From Ditylenchus dipsaci (taxonomy: Eukaryota; Nematoda; Chromadorea; Rhabditida; Anguinidae): 64,000 bases of DNA. Under the pieces are notes generated by a model. That model saw only the letters and a program-made list of their open reading frames with translations. It did not search any database and was not told where the DNA came from. The DNA lies in NCBI GenBank assembly GCA_004194705.1, contig SADC01001334.1, positions 248,001 to 312,000 on the forward strand, in the 5' to 3' direction. Positions 1-17,030 of this stretch are shown in pieces. The position numbers and the translations under genes are program-made. The first letter of the stretch is position 1. Each line of letters begins with the position of its first letter.

Positions 1-360
1 AAGTGTCCGAAAGCCAATAAAATCTGGTTTTCGGGGGTTTACTAAAAGGGGACAAACTTTTTGAGAAAAAACGATTGAGCAAGTCATAATCGCAATGTAA
101 TCGTGTTAATCGCTCAGAATCACACCTTCAAATATCCGAAACTATGTGTTGCTATGTGTATTGTTGAGGAGTGTGGGTGTGGGAGCCTAAGCCATGGGTG
201 GTATAGTTGAATTTAAAACACTGTTTAGGGTGGTTTAGAGTAGATCGCGATGTTCGGTTGTAAGATTCTGATCGATTTACAAGATCACATTGCGATTTTG
301 ATTCGCTCAATCGTTTTTTTTTGCAAACAATTTGTCCCCCTTTAGTAAATCTCTTGAAAA
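1..360. repeat. Core A foldback, left-truncated
   Basis: The left half reads TTACTAAAAGGGGACAAAC followed by ACGATTGAGC; the right half reads GCTCAATCGTTTTTTTTTG then TTGTCCCCCTTTAGTAAA, so the two ends are inverted copies. The centre carries TTTAGGGTGGTTTAGAG. The same core (here called core A) recurs at about 7585-8108, 13040-13540, 15460-15783, 16150-16650, 18595-18975 and 61480-61850. No coding potential is seen. The left edge is cut by the window. Confidence 0.7.
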
Positions 361-593
361 ATTAGTTTTATTAGATTTTCGCTACTGTGGCATGAGATTG
401 GTATTTCGTGAATTAATCCCCTAATAGATTATAGAATCGCGGTGGTGACAAGCTATTTTTGCCTGGACAAATAGGTTTCAATGGAACAGTAAGCTTCAGG
501 GTCAGTAGTAAGGCCATCTGGAACCTGTTATGAATGGGTATTCCCTCCCGAACCTGAAATTTTGGATTTCGGGTAGTAGAGCGCGTAATACTC

Positions 594-1384
594 AGGGGCC
601 GTAGTAACAATCATAGTAACAACTTCCGTGGCTAAAAGTGGAATACCTCGGAGTTCAGTCCACTTTTTGAATAGCAGTTTTTTGCAAACAAAAATAGACT
701 AGTTTTATCTTCAGATTTGATTACAATAATCTGAATCGCTCATCGGTAACCAGAGCTAGCACTAAATGCAAAAAAATATCCGCAGCTGCGGATATTTTTT
801 GGACCTGTGAGGCTAAAAATCAAATTTATCGTACAGGTTTGAGCTGATTGTGATAATGTTTCACTTGGTTTGTAGCCTAGATTATAAGGAACATTTTGGT
901 AGTTTCAAAAGTATTTTCGGCTTTACCAAACTTAAAATATCACTAAAAGTGCCTCTAAATATGGAGTTCGGAAAATTATCCGTGGATAGACTAAGCTAAC
1001 TTTTCAAATTCAATATTTAGAGGCACTTTTAGTAATATTTTAAGTTTGGTAAAGCCGAAAATACTTTTTAAACCACCAAAATGTTCCTTATAATCTAGGC
1101 TACAAACCAAGTGAAACATCATCACAATCAGCTCAAACCTGTACGATAAATTTGATTTTTAGCCTCACAGGTCCAAAAAATATCCGCAGCTGCGGATATT
1201 TTTTTGCATTTAGTGCTAGCTCTGGTTACCGATGAGCGATTCAGATGATTGTAATGAAATCTGAAGATAAAACTTGTCTATTTTTGTTTGCAAAAAACTG
1301 CTATTCAAAAAGTGGACTGAACTCCGAGGTATTCCACTTTTAGCCACGGAAGTTGTTACTACGATTGTTACTACGGCCCAGATG
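594..1384. repeat. Long near-perfect palindrome (arms about 370 bp)
   Basis: GGGGCCGTAGTAACAATC at the left returns inverted as GTTACTACGGCCC at the right. The two arms match almost base for base, including GAGGCACTTTTAGT, the self-complementary TATCCGCAGCTGCGGATA and TTTGGTAAAGCCGAAAATA. A spacer of about 60 bp sits near 960-1020. Short ORFs across it are by-products of the repeat. No target-site duplication was found, so the element class is open. Confidence 0.85.
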
Positions 1385-3159
1385 GTAGTCCAAAACACGT
1401 GGTATTTAGGTGATTGTACTTAGGGAGAAACACTCAGGTGATAGTATTTGGCAGTGCCTACATATTGGTACGCAGGTGGGAGTGGATCAATGGAGATTTA
1501 GACGTACTTAATTTTGCCCGAATTTGGACGAATTGCCGTTTGGACGAACTGACTTTTGCACGAAATGCTATGGCACCTTTCTACGCAATACCCATAAAGG
1601 TGAAAAAAATAAAATTTTCAAAAAATACTTTTCAGCTAGTTAAATTTTTTGCAAAAAAATCACAATTTTCCTCACCCCACCCTGTAAATGCATTGCATGA
1701 GGCAGACAAAATTGCAGCCTACTCTCTTCTACTCTCAACGACTTTGTGCTTGTTTTTGGCTCAGGCAGCGGTGTCGGCAACCACCTCCACTATTAGTAAG
1801 CCAGTCCCACTAGGCCAGCTTCCATTGGCACACCGCCGACTTAATCCGCCTGCCTGGCACCCTTCTGCCCCTTTCAGTTCTTGTCATATATATGCTCATT
1901 TTGGACCGTCAATTGTTTGGGTTGCACTAATCACATTCACATGCTTTGTTTGCCATTTTATTAACAACCAAGAGGAGTCCAGACGAAAAGATGCTTTTGT
2001 GGCCAGTGTCTGCTGTTTGTGTCTGATTTTTCTCGTGTTTTCTCTGCTCATTTGTTTATTTATTTTTTATTCTCTGTTCCCTCTGCAATTTTTTTGTTGG
2101 CTTCAGAGTCGGAGTGTGAGTCTGAGTCTTTTTTTCTTCTAATAGTTTGGGTGCCTTTTTTCGACACCATGGTTTTTTTGGCTTCTTCTTTGCTGTTTGT
2201 GGTTTTGGCGGGTGGTTAATTTTCACACGATATTATAATTTTTTATTTGTTTTTGTTGCTTTTGCTTTTTTATATATTTTATGTAGAAACCAAGAGTATA
2301 TTTTATGGTGGCCGACAGATCATGCCGATATTGACATTTTATGTAGATGTAGCGAAAAAAATTCGACATTTTTTCTTTTGGACTTTTTGTGTTTTTGGTT
2401 CGCCAGTTAATCAAATCTGAACCAAATCTATGTTTCAGAATATTTTGAAAAATAATCAGAAAATTTCCACAAGTATGTTAAGAATATTTCATGATGGAGG
2501 TGTGGGGTCAAGGCGTAACTCAGACAAGTTTTTGTGGTTTCACTGATTTTTTAAGCTTTTTTCGTCAATTTCTAGGTCCGTTACTAGAGTTGGCTCGGAA
2601 TCGATGATTGGACCGGAACCGGAATTTAAATTTTGTGAAAACCGGAACCGGAATTTCACTTTTGCCGAGACCTAAAGCGGAGCCGCATTTCTTTCTTTGC
2701 AGCCAGAATCGAAATCTAAAAAATAAATGGAATTCTGGGCCATCTATATTCGCTACTGAATAGAATTCAGTTCCCTGCGAGCTGATTTAAAAAAACAGAT
2801 TGGCATCTTTTTTCTCAAAAAATTCTCAGTGTGCTATGAGATGGAGAGTGTCTTTAAAAACTGCTTAGGGTCCTACATAGAGAGTGCACGAGCCTTATTT
2901 TGGTCACACATATTTTTTTCTTGCCGTGCGTAGGCCGGCCTTTTCCCAACCTAGGAATTAAACAGAAAAATGGACTAGAATTAAACAAAAAACAGCTGAA
3001 AGCCCTACAGATACTCCAAAACCCATGAAACTTTCACAATTTTGTAAAGAAAAATTTACCAAAAAAGTCAACGGCTGTAACTGAAAACACGCACCAAAAT
3101 ACTGATTTCCCGGAGTAAATAGATAAAGGCTCAAATTGTTTTCCCCTTCCAAATTATTT

Positions 3160-3550
3160 TTTTAACCCTCCAAATCATTCATTTATCCCCCAAATCGTAA
3201 AAATAAGTATTTCTCGGTGTTTTTATGTCGTGATTTTTTTTCTTTTGATCATCATGTAGCCCTGAATATCTTGTTTCTGATAAGCTATCAACAGACCCCT
3301 TGTTGTTAAAAAAAATTTGAGATATACCCGTTTTTATGAAACAACTCCTCTTTCATAAAAATGGGTATTTCTAAAAAAAAATGCGGGGCAGTTGGGAGCT
3401 TATGAGAAACAAGAGATTCAGGGCTACATGATGATCACAAGAAAAAAATTTACGACATAAAAACACCGAGAAATACTTATTTTTACGATTTGGGGGGGGG
3501 GAGGGGGGATAAATGAATGATTCGGAGGTGTAAAAGAATAATTTGGAGGG
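3160..3550. repeat. Inverted repeat with the TGTAGCCCTGAAT motif
   Basis: Left arm: CAAATCATTCATTTATCC, then ATCGTAAAAATAAGTATTT and TGTAGCCCTGAATATCTTG. Right arm: the reverse complements of these, ending GGATAAATGAATGATTCGG. The centre is TACCCGTTTTTATGAAAC against its inverse. A related hairpin follows at 3583-3860. No TSD could be assigned. Confidence 0.75.
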
Positions 3551-4102
3551 GGAAAGTACTTACAGCCATACATAAATAAGAGTATTTCTCAGTGTTTTCC
3601 AAATTGTAAAATTCATTTTTTGATCAACATGTAGCCTTAAATCTCTAGTTTCTAATGAGCTATCAACTGGCTCAATGTGATGTGTGAAAATGAGAGCACC
3701 AATGGTTTTGAAAAACGTGAAGTAGTTTCATAAAAACGCATTTCCTCAAATTTTTTAAACACGTTGAGCCAGTTGATAGCTCATTAGAAACTACAGATCC
3801 AGGGCTACATGTTGATCCTAAAAAATAAATTTTACAATCTAGAAAGCACTGAGATACACTCATGTTTATGTATTTACTGCGGGAAATCAGTATTTTGGTG
3901 CGTGAAATCAATTTTAGCCAAAAGTCAACTTGGTTTTGGTTTTGAAAGTACCAAAAAATATTTTTTTTGGCGTTTTGAACTAAGATTTTTTGCAAGAATT
4001 GGTAATTTCTATCATTTCACGACACTTATAGTGTTTTGGAGCTACTTTTCATATTTTTCGTTCGTGATCTCTAAAAAATTGTAAAATTTTCTGATTCAAT
4101 CA

Positions 4103-4112
4103 TTTTCAGTAA
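4103..4112 (+). promoter_or_regulatory. Splice acceptor abutting the ERK start codon
   Basis: CATTTTCAG|TAA lies directly before ATG, leaving a three-base 5' leader. No donor for a conventional 5' UTR exon is obvious nearby. Similar acceptors precede the starts of NMT, ZNHIT2-like, eEF1B and the ISXO2-like gene, so a spliced-leader addition site is plausible; an ordinary 5' UTR intron cannot be excluded. Confidence 0.5.
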
Positions 4113-8912
<4,800 letters not shown>

Positions 8913-8968
8913 ACAGCCAATGAAAAATATCTCGTACAGTTTTATTTTATGTGTTGTCTGTGTAGACC

Positions 8969-8974
8969 AATAAA
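8969..8974 (+). terminator. Poly(A) signal of ERK
   Basis: AATAAA 56 bases after the ERK stop codon, in a short 3' UTR before repetitive sequence begins. Confidence 0.6.
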
Positions 8975-8989
8975 GGTAAATTGTGTCAT

Positions 8990-9313
8990 GTGGCGTTAAG
9001 CGAATTCATCCACAATTAGTTTGTCTCGACACGAAAAGTTTTTTTATCTTTGTCTTGAAAAGTTTACGTGTTAATTGAAGGCAGTGTGGGGAATTCAGTT
9101 AATTTTAACTGGATTTTGGAAATTAGTTTTATAACCAATTTAAAAAATAGTTGATTTTAACTGCTTTAAATTTTAGTTAAAATAACTGAAACCCAAATCC
9201 AGTTAAAAATAGTTAAAATTCTTTATCATCTTGTTTCTTTTGCCCTTTTAAGCACTTTTCAATGTCTATAGTGCTTTTATCGTGCTTCTCATGGTCCAAA
9301 ACGGTAAAGGTAC
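8990..9313. other. Gene-free spacer with a short-word hairpin
   Basis: Between the ERK 3' end and the next palindrome. Around 9090-9220 the words AGTTAATTTTAACT and AGTTAAAATAACT repeat in both orientations, forming a small foldback. No ORF worth reporting. Confidence 0.5.
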
Positions 9314-10130
9314 GTTTCACCTAAAATACGCAAATGCGTATTTAGGTGAAACGTTTCACCAAAAATACGCATATGCGTATTTTAGGTGAAACGTTCAAAA
9401 ACAACAGGGGGATCAAGGCAGTTTTTTTACGTTTTTTCGAAAATTTTCAGATTATGCCCGAACCACCAAAAACCATCCAAAAGCACTTCAAGCCACCCCA
9501 AACCACCCAAAAACACCCAAAACCAGCCAAAAAGCCTCAAATTAACGGTCATTATGTAAAGTATCAAATTAACGGATATTGCTCATTTCCATGCGTCGAA
9601 ATCTGCTTGTTTCTAATCATTCCTCGCCATTCCCTTTAGTAAGTCGTTAGAATTTAAATTCCACACTGTTTATTCGAAATCCGAACTTCAACAACAATAA
9701 TAACGAGACTGAAATACAAACAACTAAGACAATCGCCCGTCTTGATTTCTTTTAACATCTTCCTTCGAAATTCACTCATATCATTCTGGCTAAAGTTCAT
9801 CGGCGCGTTCCTGGCAACGAAACAAGCAGAATAGAAAAAATAATTTCGACGCATGGAAATGAGCAATATCCGTTAATTTAATACTTTACATAATGACCGT
9901 TAATTTGAGCTTTTTGGCTGGTTTTGGGTGGTTTTGGGTGGCTTGAAGTGCTTTTGGATGGTTTTTGGTGGTTCGGGCATAATCTGAAAATTTTCGAAAA
10001 AACATAAAAAAAACTGCCTTGGTCCCCCTGTTGTTTTTGAACGTTCACCTAAAATACGCATATGCGTATTTTTGTGAAACGTTTCACCAAAAATACGCAT
10101 ATGCGTATTTTTGGTGAAACGTTCACGCAC
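9314..10130. mobile_element. Foldback element with ATACGCATATGCGTAT arrays and core B
   Basis: Both ends carry iterated GGTGAAACGTTTCACC and AATACGCATATGCGTATT. Inside each arm follow AACAACAGGGGGATCAAGGC (core B), a run of CCAAAACCACCC-like code, then TTAACGGTCATTATGTAAAG. The centre spans about 9600-9850. The two small ORFs are inverted copies of each other and are not genes. TSD not found. Confidence 0.75.
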
Positions 10131-10679
10131 CTCCAAAACCCCTAGCATGACTATTTACAGTCATAAAAAGAGGAGAAAATTTTTGCCTGATGCCAGTCTC
10201 GAACCCCAACAACAGATTTTTTTGGCCGCCCTCCTTCACCACCAGGCCATAAAGACTCATCTCTTGCTGAGACCATTTCTACAACATATAGCAACATGGA
10301 TTTATTTCCTGCTTTAGTGTTGCTTAGTCCTCTGTCGACTGTTTGCCTAGAGCGCACAAGCTAGAAAATCAAACATAAGCAGATCTTTTGTGTCGTATTT
10401 TTATCGTATTCATGTAAACATCGTATTCATCTGAAGATATGGACAATTACGAAGACGATTCAGATGAATTATTAGTTTTAGACTATCATTTGAGATTTTT
10501 AAGATTGTTTGCATAGAGGATATTTTAGAACTTCTCTAATCTTGCCATTATTGCGAAAACGTGCTTTGGCGCAATGGATCCAACACGCCCAGCGAGAGAG
10601 CATTCAAATATCCGCGAGTTATTTTTGACAATTGTGCACGAACAAGATTGCATCCATTAACTACAGCAACACTTATTCA

Positions 10680-11660
10680 CTTAAAGGGGCATGTTCGTGC
10701 GCGATGAAACACAATTTTCGAAAAAGAAAAGGCGCGAACCAGGCGTGCCAGAGATTTGAAAAAGATTTAAATTTTATATGAATTTTAAATTTCGTCAAAC
10801 CCAGCAATTGTATGTGCAGCGAAAGGCATGAGTACTCAACTTAACGACCATCAATCAGCCGGGCTGGTTCCCGAGTTAAAATTGAGCTGGACCTCTTCGG
10901 AGTGTCTCGTGCTCTGAGTTTTGGATTCGCTGAGCTTTTGGTTCGGTTGTTGATTTATGTAAGGTAACTGCTTCCTGTTGGTTATCCCTCGATTTCGGTT
11001 CAGGTAACCGAAATCGAAAATCTTGTTTACCTGACAGATCTACAAAAGAGCGAGAAAATTCGAGAAGAGTTGGTATGAAAAATTGGATTATTACTTGTTC
11101 TGCCTGTTCGCTATACAGAGTGTGCAGCCACGCACAGATAGAACGCCGAACCAAAGACAAATCTAAAACTCGACAGAAAACCGAAATCGAGGGATAACCA
11201 ACCGGAAGCAGTTACCCGAACAAACAACCGAACCAAAGCTCGGCAAATTCAAAACTCAGAGCACGAGACACTCCGAAGAGGTCCAGCTTAATTTCAACTC
11301 GGGACCCAACCCGCTGATTTATGGTGGTTAAGTTGAGCACTCATGCCTTTCGCTGCACACACAATTGCTGGTTTGACGAAATTCAAAATTCATATACAAA
11401 ATTTAAATCTTTTTCAAATCTCTGGCACGCCTGGTTCGCGCCTTTCTATTTTAAAAATTGTGTTTCATCTATGGTGGGGAAAAATACAAAATACCAAAAC
11501 TCATACAAAAATTTTGTATGAGTTAATTTAGATTTGTATGACTTTTCAAAAAGATATACAAAATCTAAATTAACTCATACAAAATTTTGTATGAGTTTTG
11601 TATTTTGTATTTTTTCCCCACCATAGTTTCATCACGCACAAACATGCCCCTTTAAGACAG
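10680..11660. mobile_element. Inverted-repeat element with about 450-bp arms
   Basis: Left end CTTAAAGGGGCATGTTCGTG, right end ...AACATGCCCCTTTAAG. The arms share CGAACCAGGCGTGCCAG, GCGAAAGGCATGAGTACTC and CCTCTTCGGAGTGTCTCGTG with their inverses. The right arm is interrupted by the 156-bp element at 11470. No coding content is convincing. Confidence 0.75.
11470..11625. mobile_element. 156-bp hAT-like MITE, TSD GTTTCATC
   Basis: Terminal inverted repeats begin TATGGTGGGGAAAAATAC and end GTATTTTTTCCCCACCATA. It is flanked on both sides by GTTTCATC (11462-11469 and 11626-11633). The opposite arm of the host palindrome (near 10710) lacks the insertion and has a single copy of the target, so empty and filled sites can be compared inside one locus. 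An 8-bp TSD is typical of hAT. Confidence 0.85.
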
Positions 11661-12850
11661 TTGTACAAACAGAAAATTGCTTAATCTTATGCAAAATAAA
11701 TCCATGTTGCTATAATCATTTTTTTGTAGCAAAAATACTTTTTTGTGGCAAGTTTATTCTTTTGTGGCTAATTTTCATTTTGCCTGATTTTATTAAAATT
11801 TTCTGTCTGTTCTCAAAAGTTATAACACCATCATGTAGCTATGCTCTTCTAGTTTCTAATGAGCTATCGTTTCATCAAACGTCTTTGCAAAATTTGGTAC
11901 GAAAAATTAAAAGTAATTATATGGGCTTGGGAGAAATCGAACATGCGAACAGAAATCACACCACATCAAACGAATAGGTACACCTGATTCTTTAAGTCGA
12001 GCAATCATTCGAGCTTTTGAGAATCCGGATCAGGAGGTGATCAACCGAGTAATTGATGATTGACCGAGACGTTTGGACGCTGTGATTCAATCCAAGGGAG
12101 GTCACTTCGAGTAATTTGTTTGATGTGGTTGTTTTTCGTAGAAAGTCTTAATAAAGTTATTTTTATTCAAGCAATCAGCAATTCAAAAAACATTGAAATA
12201 ATGAAAAAAAAACATAGGGGACCAAGGTAATAAAACGTTTAGCGATTTCGCCCCATCCTGTACATGTATATATTTGTATCTTTCGGAACCCAATCCATAA
12301 ATTTTTTTCAGATTTTATGTGAAAATCATAATTTTTGGTGCTCGAAAATCAGTAAGCGCTCGATAAAATGATACTTTTTTCGACAAGAAATGACTCAATT
12401 GACTTTATTAGGCTAACTGTACTTCTTTTTTTAACATTTGGAGCTATGCACCATTATTTTTTTTCAATTCACGACTTGAAATTTTTTTACTAAGTACATT
12501 TCTTTCGCTTGGCGACATACACTTACAATCTTTAAATCACAGACGTAAAATTTTCAATAAGCACACAATCATCTTAATTAAATTAGTTGGTGACTGAAAT
12601 TTATCCAGGCAGGACAACCCCAAAACAGGCTTAGACAGTTAATGCAAGGTAGAACCACCGTTTACACATACTACTTACGTTACACACTATGCCTGCGATG
12701 CAGGCATAGCATTTCAACGGAAAATACTTTTTTTGGCGCAAAAACATTTTTTGGCACAAATTTCACTTTTGCGTCATTAGATTGAAAATTTTCAACTTTT
12801 TTGAGAAGTTTTAACATTATCATGTAGCCCTGCTCTTCTAGTTTCTCATG
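11661..12850. other. Gene-free spacer
   Basis: No credible gene. Words of the type AAATACTTTTTTGTGGC appear at 11735-11790 and AATACTTTTTTTGGCGC at 12725, followed each time by the CATCATGTAGC...CTTCTAGTTTCT motif. These look like degraded arms of the word-array elements described elsewhere. A truncated AGGGGACCAAGG core B motif is at 12216. Confidence 0.5.
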
Positions 12851-13652
12851 AAGTAATATTTAATTCTGCCCCCTAATTGCTGAAAAATGCCCCTAATTTC
12901 GGGGAAAATGCCCCCTAATTGAATTGCCCCCTAATTACTGAAAAATGCCTCCTAATAACTGAAAAATGCCCCCTAATTCGCTGAAAAATGCCCCCTAATT
13001 ACTGAAAAATGCCCCCTAATTTTTCTTCTCATCGTTTTTAGTCAAAATTTCGCGGGAATTTTAATTTTTCAGTCAAAAAATAACTTGAATTGGTTAGAAT
13101 CCCGCTCCGGAATGGCCAGAAGCCCCTGAAAATTGGTTTTTGGAGGTTTACTATAGGGGAGTAAACTTTTTGCGGAAATTCGATTGGGCGGATCAGAATT
13201 CCAGTCCGATCGGCTGAATCGCTCAGAATTTCACCCTGAACCATTCTCAACTATCTTGAACAGCCCTAAGCACTGATTTAGGGTAGTTAGATACTGCTCT
13301 GGAGCAGTTTGGAATGGTTTAGGGCGTTTTAAGATGGTTGAGAATGGTTCTGGATGAAATTCTGAGTGATTCAGCCGATCGGCCCGGAATTCTGATCCGC
13401 CCAATCGAATTTTCGCAAAAAGTTTACTCCCCTTTAGTAAACCCCAAAAAACCAATTTTCAGGGCTTCTGGCCATTCCGGAGCGGGATTCTGACCAATTC
13501 AAGTTATTTTTGACTGAAAAATTTAAATTCCCGCGAAATTTTGACTAAAAACGATGATAAAGAAAAATTAGGGCGCATTTTTCAGTAATTAGGGGCAATT
13601 CAAATTAGCGGGCATTTTTCAGTAATTAGGGGGCAAAATTAAATACCACCCT
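12851..13652. mobile_element. hAT-like word-array foldback with core A, TSD TTCTCATG
   Basis: Right terminus is ...AAATACCACCCT (inverse AGGGTGGTATTT), left terminus the decayed AAGTAATATTTAATTC. TTCTCATG flanks both sides (12843-12850, 13653-13660). The left arm is a tandem array of CCCCTAATTACTGAAAAAT, repeated in inverse in the right arm, and the centre is core A. No transposase. Confidence 0.75.
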
Positions 13653-14099
13653 TTCTCATGAGGTATCATTTATTTTATCGATCACTACTCATTTGTGCAA
13701 AACTCATTTGCGCAAATTTTTTAAAGTTACAGGTTCGAATCCAGGTGGTAGCAGAAAGTATTTTTTCTTGAATAACAACCATAAACTAGTTTTTATAAGA
13801 TCAGTAAACCTCAGGTTGGATAGGAGGTCCACCTGGTACTTCTTTTGAATAGGCATCCAGCTCCAGAATCCGATATTTTTGATTAAGCTGAAAGTATTAT
13901 AAAATCAATGTACCCTATCCAAAATCGTGTCCTGAACACGGTTTGTTAAGACCACAATGCTGTTTTAACTAACTGGAATATCAATACCGTGGTAGTTACC
14001 CACTCCAAGGTGGTCGATCTTAAACTTTTGTGATTATTGTGAGTAGACAAACAAATTTCGCATGCCTAAATCCATCCAAATAAAAAGCTTTTGGAACAT

Positions 14100-14770
14100 G
14101 AAAAACGTAAAAAAAAATTTGATCCAAGTGGACGACCACTTGGTTTTGTTATACCTGGTGGTCGTACCCAGGTTGAAGAACTCAGGTAAAACTCCTGGGT
14201 AGTAATATTTTCGTCTTGTAAAGAACTCTTAAAATTAAAATTTTTTTCTATGATCCAACTTCAGTTCCACTGGGTAATCCATGCACCAATTAAACCAAGT
14301 GGTCGCCCACTTGGATCAAAAAATTTTTTACGTTTTTTTGTTCCAAAACTTGTTTTTTGGACTAATTCAGGCATGCTGAAGATGGTTTGATAGTGGTGAA
14401 ATGCCGTTTCGTCGAGTATTTTTTGAGTACCGTAAATCCTCTAATAGAGTCCCCGGGGGCTTTATTTTCAATCCCTGAAAAATCTTGAAATTGTCAATCA
14501 AAAATGGTGCTAACTCTGAAACTCTAGTCAAATATCGAGGGGGGGGCTCTATTAGAGGATTTACGGTATTCGGCAATAATTGATTTTACCCAAACTGGAT
14601 TTTACCAAAACTCAAGATATACCCACCAAAACGGTATTTTACCACTATCAAACCATTTTCAGCATACCCGAATTAGTCCAGAAAACAAGTTTTAAGGCCC
14701 GAAAAAGTAAAGAAAGTTTTTGCTCCAGGTTTTTGCTCCAAGTGGACGACCACTCGGTTTGTCGGTTAAG
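14100..14770. repeat. Core C foldback (CCAAGTGG palindrome)
   Basis: GATCCAAGTGGACGACCACTTG and related code flanks inverted sequence around TTTGATAGTGGTGAAATGC. The same core recurs at about 45830-46075 and 56105-56440. The copy here is broken and contains the 14430-14566 insertion. Confidence 0.65.
14430..14566. mobile_element. CCGTATTT-family MITE (private word GAGTCCCC)
   Basis: Begins CCGTAAATCCTCTAATAGAG and ends CTCTATTAGAGGATTTACGG, with TA on both sides. The interior has the family motif AATCCCTGAAAAATCTTG. Short, non-coding. Confidence 0.75.
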
Positions 14771-16005
14771 ACTAAAAAATTAAAATTACAGCAAAATTTT
14801 TACTGAAAGTGAGAGTCCAAAAAAGTCATTGAATACACTGAAAGTGAATATAAGACTGAGAGGCAAATTTTCCTATTGGGTACAACACTGAGAGTGAGAG
14901 TGAAAGGCATAGTGGGAGTGAGAGGAGAAATCACTAATTGGATACGTGGCCTTACAGGACTACTTCAGGACTGGGTTTCTATTTCAAATCGTGTTCAGGA
15001 CACGATTCTGAATAGGGTATGATACCTTCAAAGTTATTCCAGTGAAGAAAAAATAATTTCTGCTCCCACCGGGATTCGAACCTGTAACTTTAAAAAATTT
15101 GCGCAAATGAGTTTGCGCAAATGAGTTTGCGCAAATGAGTTTTGCGCAAATGAGTTTGCGCAAATGAGTTTTGCGCAAATGAGTAGTAACGATTTCATCA
15201 TCTTTGGAAAATGTCATACAAAAATAGCTACAAAAACCACATTTTTCAAAGATGATGCAATAATTGATAGGACAATACTTTTTTCTCCGCCTAATTCACT
15301 TTTTTTTCCGCCTAATTTTTTCCCGCCTAAAACACTTTTTTCTCCGCCTAATTTACTTCTTTTTCCGCCAATTTACTCTTTTTCCGCCTAATTTTAATTC
15401 TCGACACGTAATCAACCATTTTAGAAAACTTTTGTGTGAAATTCAGGGGTGGGCAAAGACCAGATGGCTGGAAACCCACTCCGGAATGGCCAAAAGGCCA
15501 AAATTATTGGTTTTTTGGGGTTTTACTAAAGGGGGAGTAAACTTTTCGAGAAAAATCGATTGAGCGGATCAGATTTCGGGTCCGATGAGCTAAATCGCTC
15601 AGAATTACAGGTTTTCGGTGTTCAGGTGGAGTTGTGGGCGATCAAGCCCATCGGACCCGAAATCTGATCCGCTCAATCGATTTTTGTCGAAAAGTTTACT
15701 CCCCCCTTTAGAAAACCCCCAAAAACCAATAATTTGGCCTTTTGGCCATTCCGGAGTGGGTTTCCAGCCATCTGGTCTTTGCCAGTGTTGTGCTGAGCTC
15801 ACTCCGAGTGAGAATCTCACTGAGAATTCTCAGTGAGAATCTCACTCACAGACTGTGAGGACAAAGTTCAAAATTCTCACTCTCACTCACAGCCTGTGAG
15901 GACAAATGCCATTCTCACTCACTCTCACTCACACAAAATATCATTCTCACTCAATTCTCAGTGAGAATTTTGAGAATTTCCGCTACATAGACGGCATCAA
16001 TTCAT

Positions 16006-16824
16006 GGATAATATTTCTTTATGCCCATAGAATACTCGTTTTGCCCATAGAATATTTTTTTTTCGCCCATAGATTTGAATGCCCATAGAATACTTGTTTG
16101 CCCATAGAATACTAGTTTTTGCCCATAGATTTATTTTTTTGACCATAGATTTTAAAATTTGCGGAAATTCAAATTTTTTGGTCAGAAAATGACTTGGATC
16201 GCTTAGAATCCCACCCCGGAATGGCCAGAAGCCATTGAAAGTTGGTTTTTTGGGGGTTTACTAAGGGGGGGGTGAACTTTTTGTGCAAAATCGATTGAGC
16301 GGATCAGATTTCGGGTCCGATGGCTCAATCGCTCAGAATTTCAACCTGAACCACTCAAACCACCAAAACCTGAAATTTTGACAAGTCTCCAGAATATTCT
16401 CGACCGAAAAGCCCACCACCTTTTTACCTTGTACGGTATTGTTGTTCGGTTTGGAGACCACCTTACACATCATTGGAGGTCCTCTACGTTTTTTGAGATC
16501 CACTTCACCACCATCAAACACATTGACGGAGATGGGACCCTTTCGTAAAGCCCCAATAAACCGAATTTCAGGGGCTTTCGTCCACTCTGGGTGAGATTCT
16601 GAGCGATCCAAGTCATTTTCTGACCAAAAAATTTAAATTTCCGCAAAATTTAAAATCTATGGGCAAAAAGAATTAATCTATGGGCAAAAAAAATAAATCT
16701 ATGGGCAAAAAGAATAAATTTATGGGCAAAAACGAGTATTCTATGGCAAAAACAAGTATTCTATGGGCGTTCAAAATCTATGGGCAAAAAAAAATATTCT
16801 ATGGGCAAAAAGAATTACCACCCT
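16006..16824. mobile_element. hAT-like word-array foldback (word GCCCATAGAATA), core A
   Basis: Right terminus AGAATTACCACCCT, left terminus the decayed GGATAATATTTC. The flanks CAATTCAT (15998-16005) and CAATTTAT (16825-16832) match in 7 of 8 bases. The left arm is a tandem array of GCCCATAGAATACTCGTTTT-like units, the right arm the inverse, TATGGGCAAAAAGAATA. Core A fills the middle. Same end type as 12851-13652. Confidence 0.7.
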
Positions 16825-17030
16825 CAATTTATATCATTCTTGAATTACTTCAGTCTTTATTATTTCAAATCATGCAACAAAATCAAGTAAGGTTGTAAAA
16901 ATAAATTGTTTACAAAGATAAGGTAGATAATTAAAATAATGAAGAGCACAAAGTAAACGTCGAGTATGTTAAGTAAATATAAAAAATTTGCATAGCTGTA
17001 AAATAGGTATTGAATAAAATGGGTGGAATA

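Larger units (their letters stand above)
1385..4112. other. Intergenic stretch without a supportable gene
   Basis: The longest ORF (242 aa, from 1414) has no recognisable domain and runs into low-complexity T-rich code, so it is not called. Two hairpins occupy the right half: about 3160-3550, whose outer arms contain TAAAAATAAGTATTTCTCGG, and about 3583-3860, whose arms contain AGTTGATAGCTCATTAG. Both carry the dispersed motif TGTAGCCCTGAATCTCTAG. Around 2590-2680 CCGGAACCGGAATTT occurs twice. Confidence 0.6.
13665..15200. repeat. Inverted repeat whose arms carry a tRNA-like B box
   Basis: Left arm: CTCATTTGCGCAAATTTT then AAAGTTACAGGTTCGAATCC; right arm: its inverse GGATTCGAACCTGTAACTTT followed by six iterations of GCGCAAATGAGTTT. 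GGTTCGAATCC is a perfect Pol III B box, but no A box or cloverleaf was found, so this is tRNA-derived at most. The interior contains core C and a CCGTATTT-family element. Confidence 0.65.

Noticed and set aside
1414..2142. 242-codon ORF, longest in the first 4 kb
   Set aside because: No domain, composition shifts to poly-hydrophobic T-rich code, begins at the edge of a palindrome; no splice or homology support.
15470..15783. Idea that core A had copied 12 bp of its flank (GGCAAAGACCAG) into its far side
   Set aside because: The hAT element 15783-17606 with TSD GTCTTTGC splits the right arm; once it is removed the two flanks are simply the two arms of the surrounding foldback.
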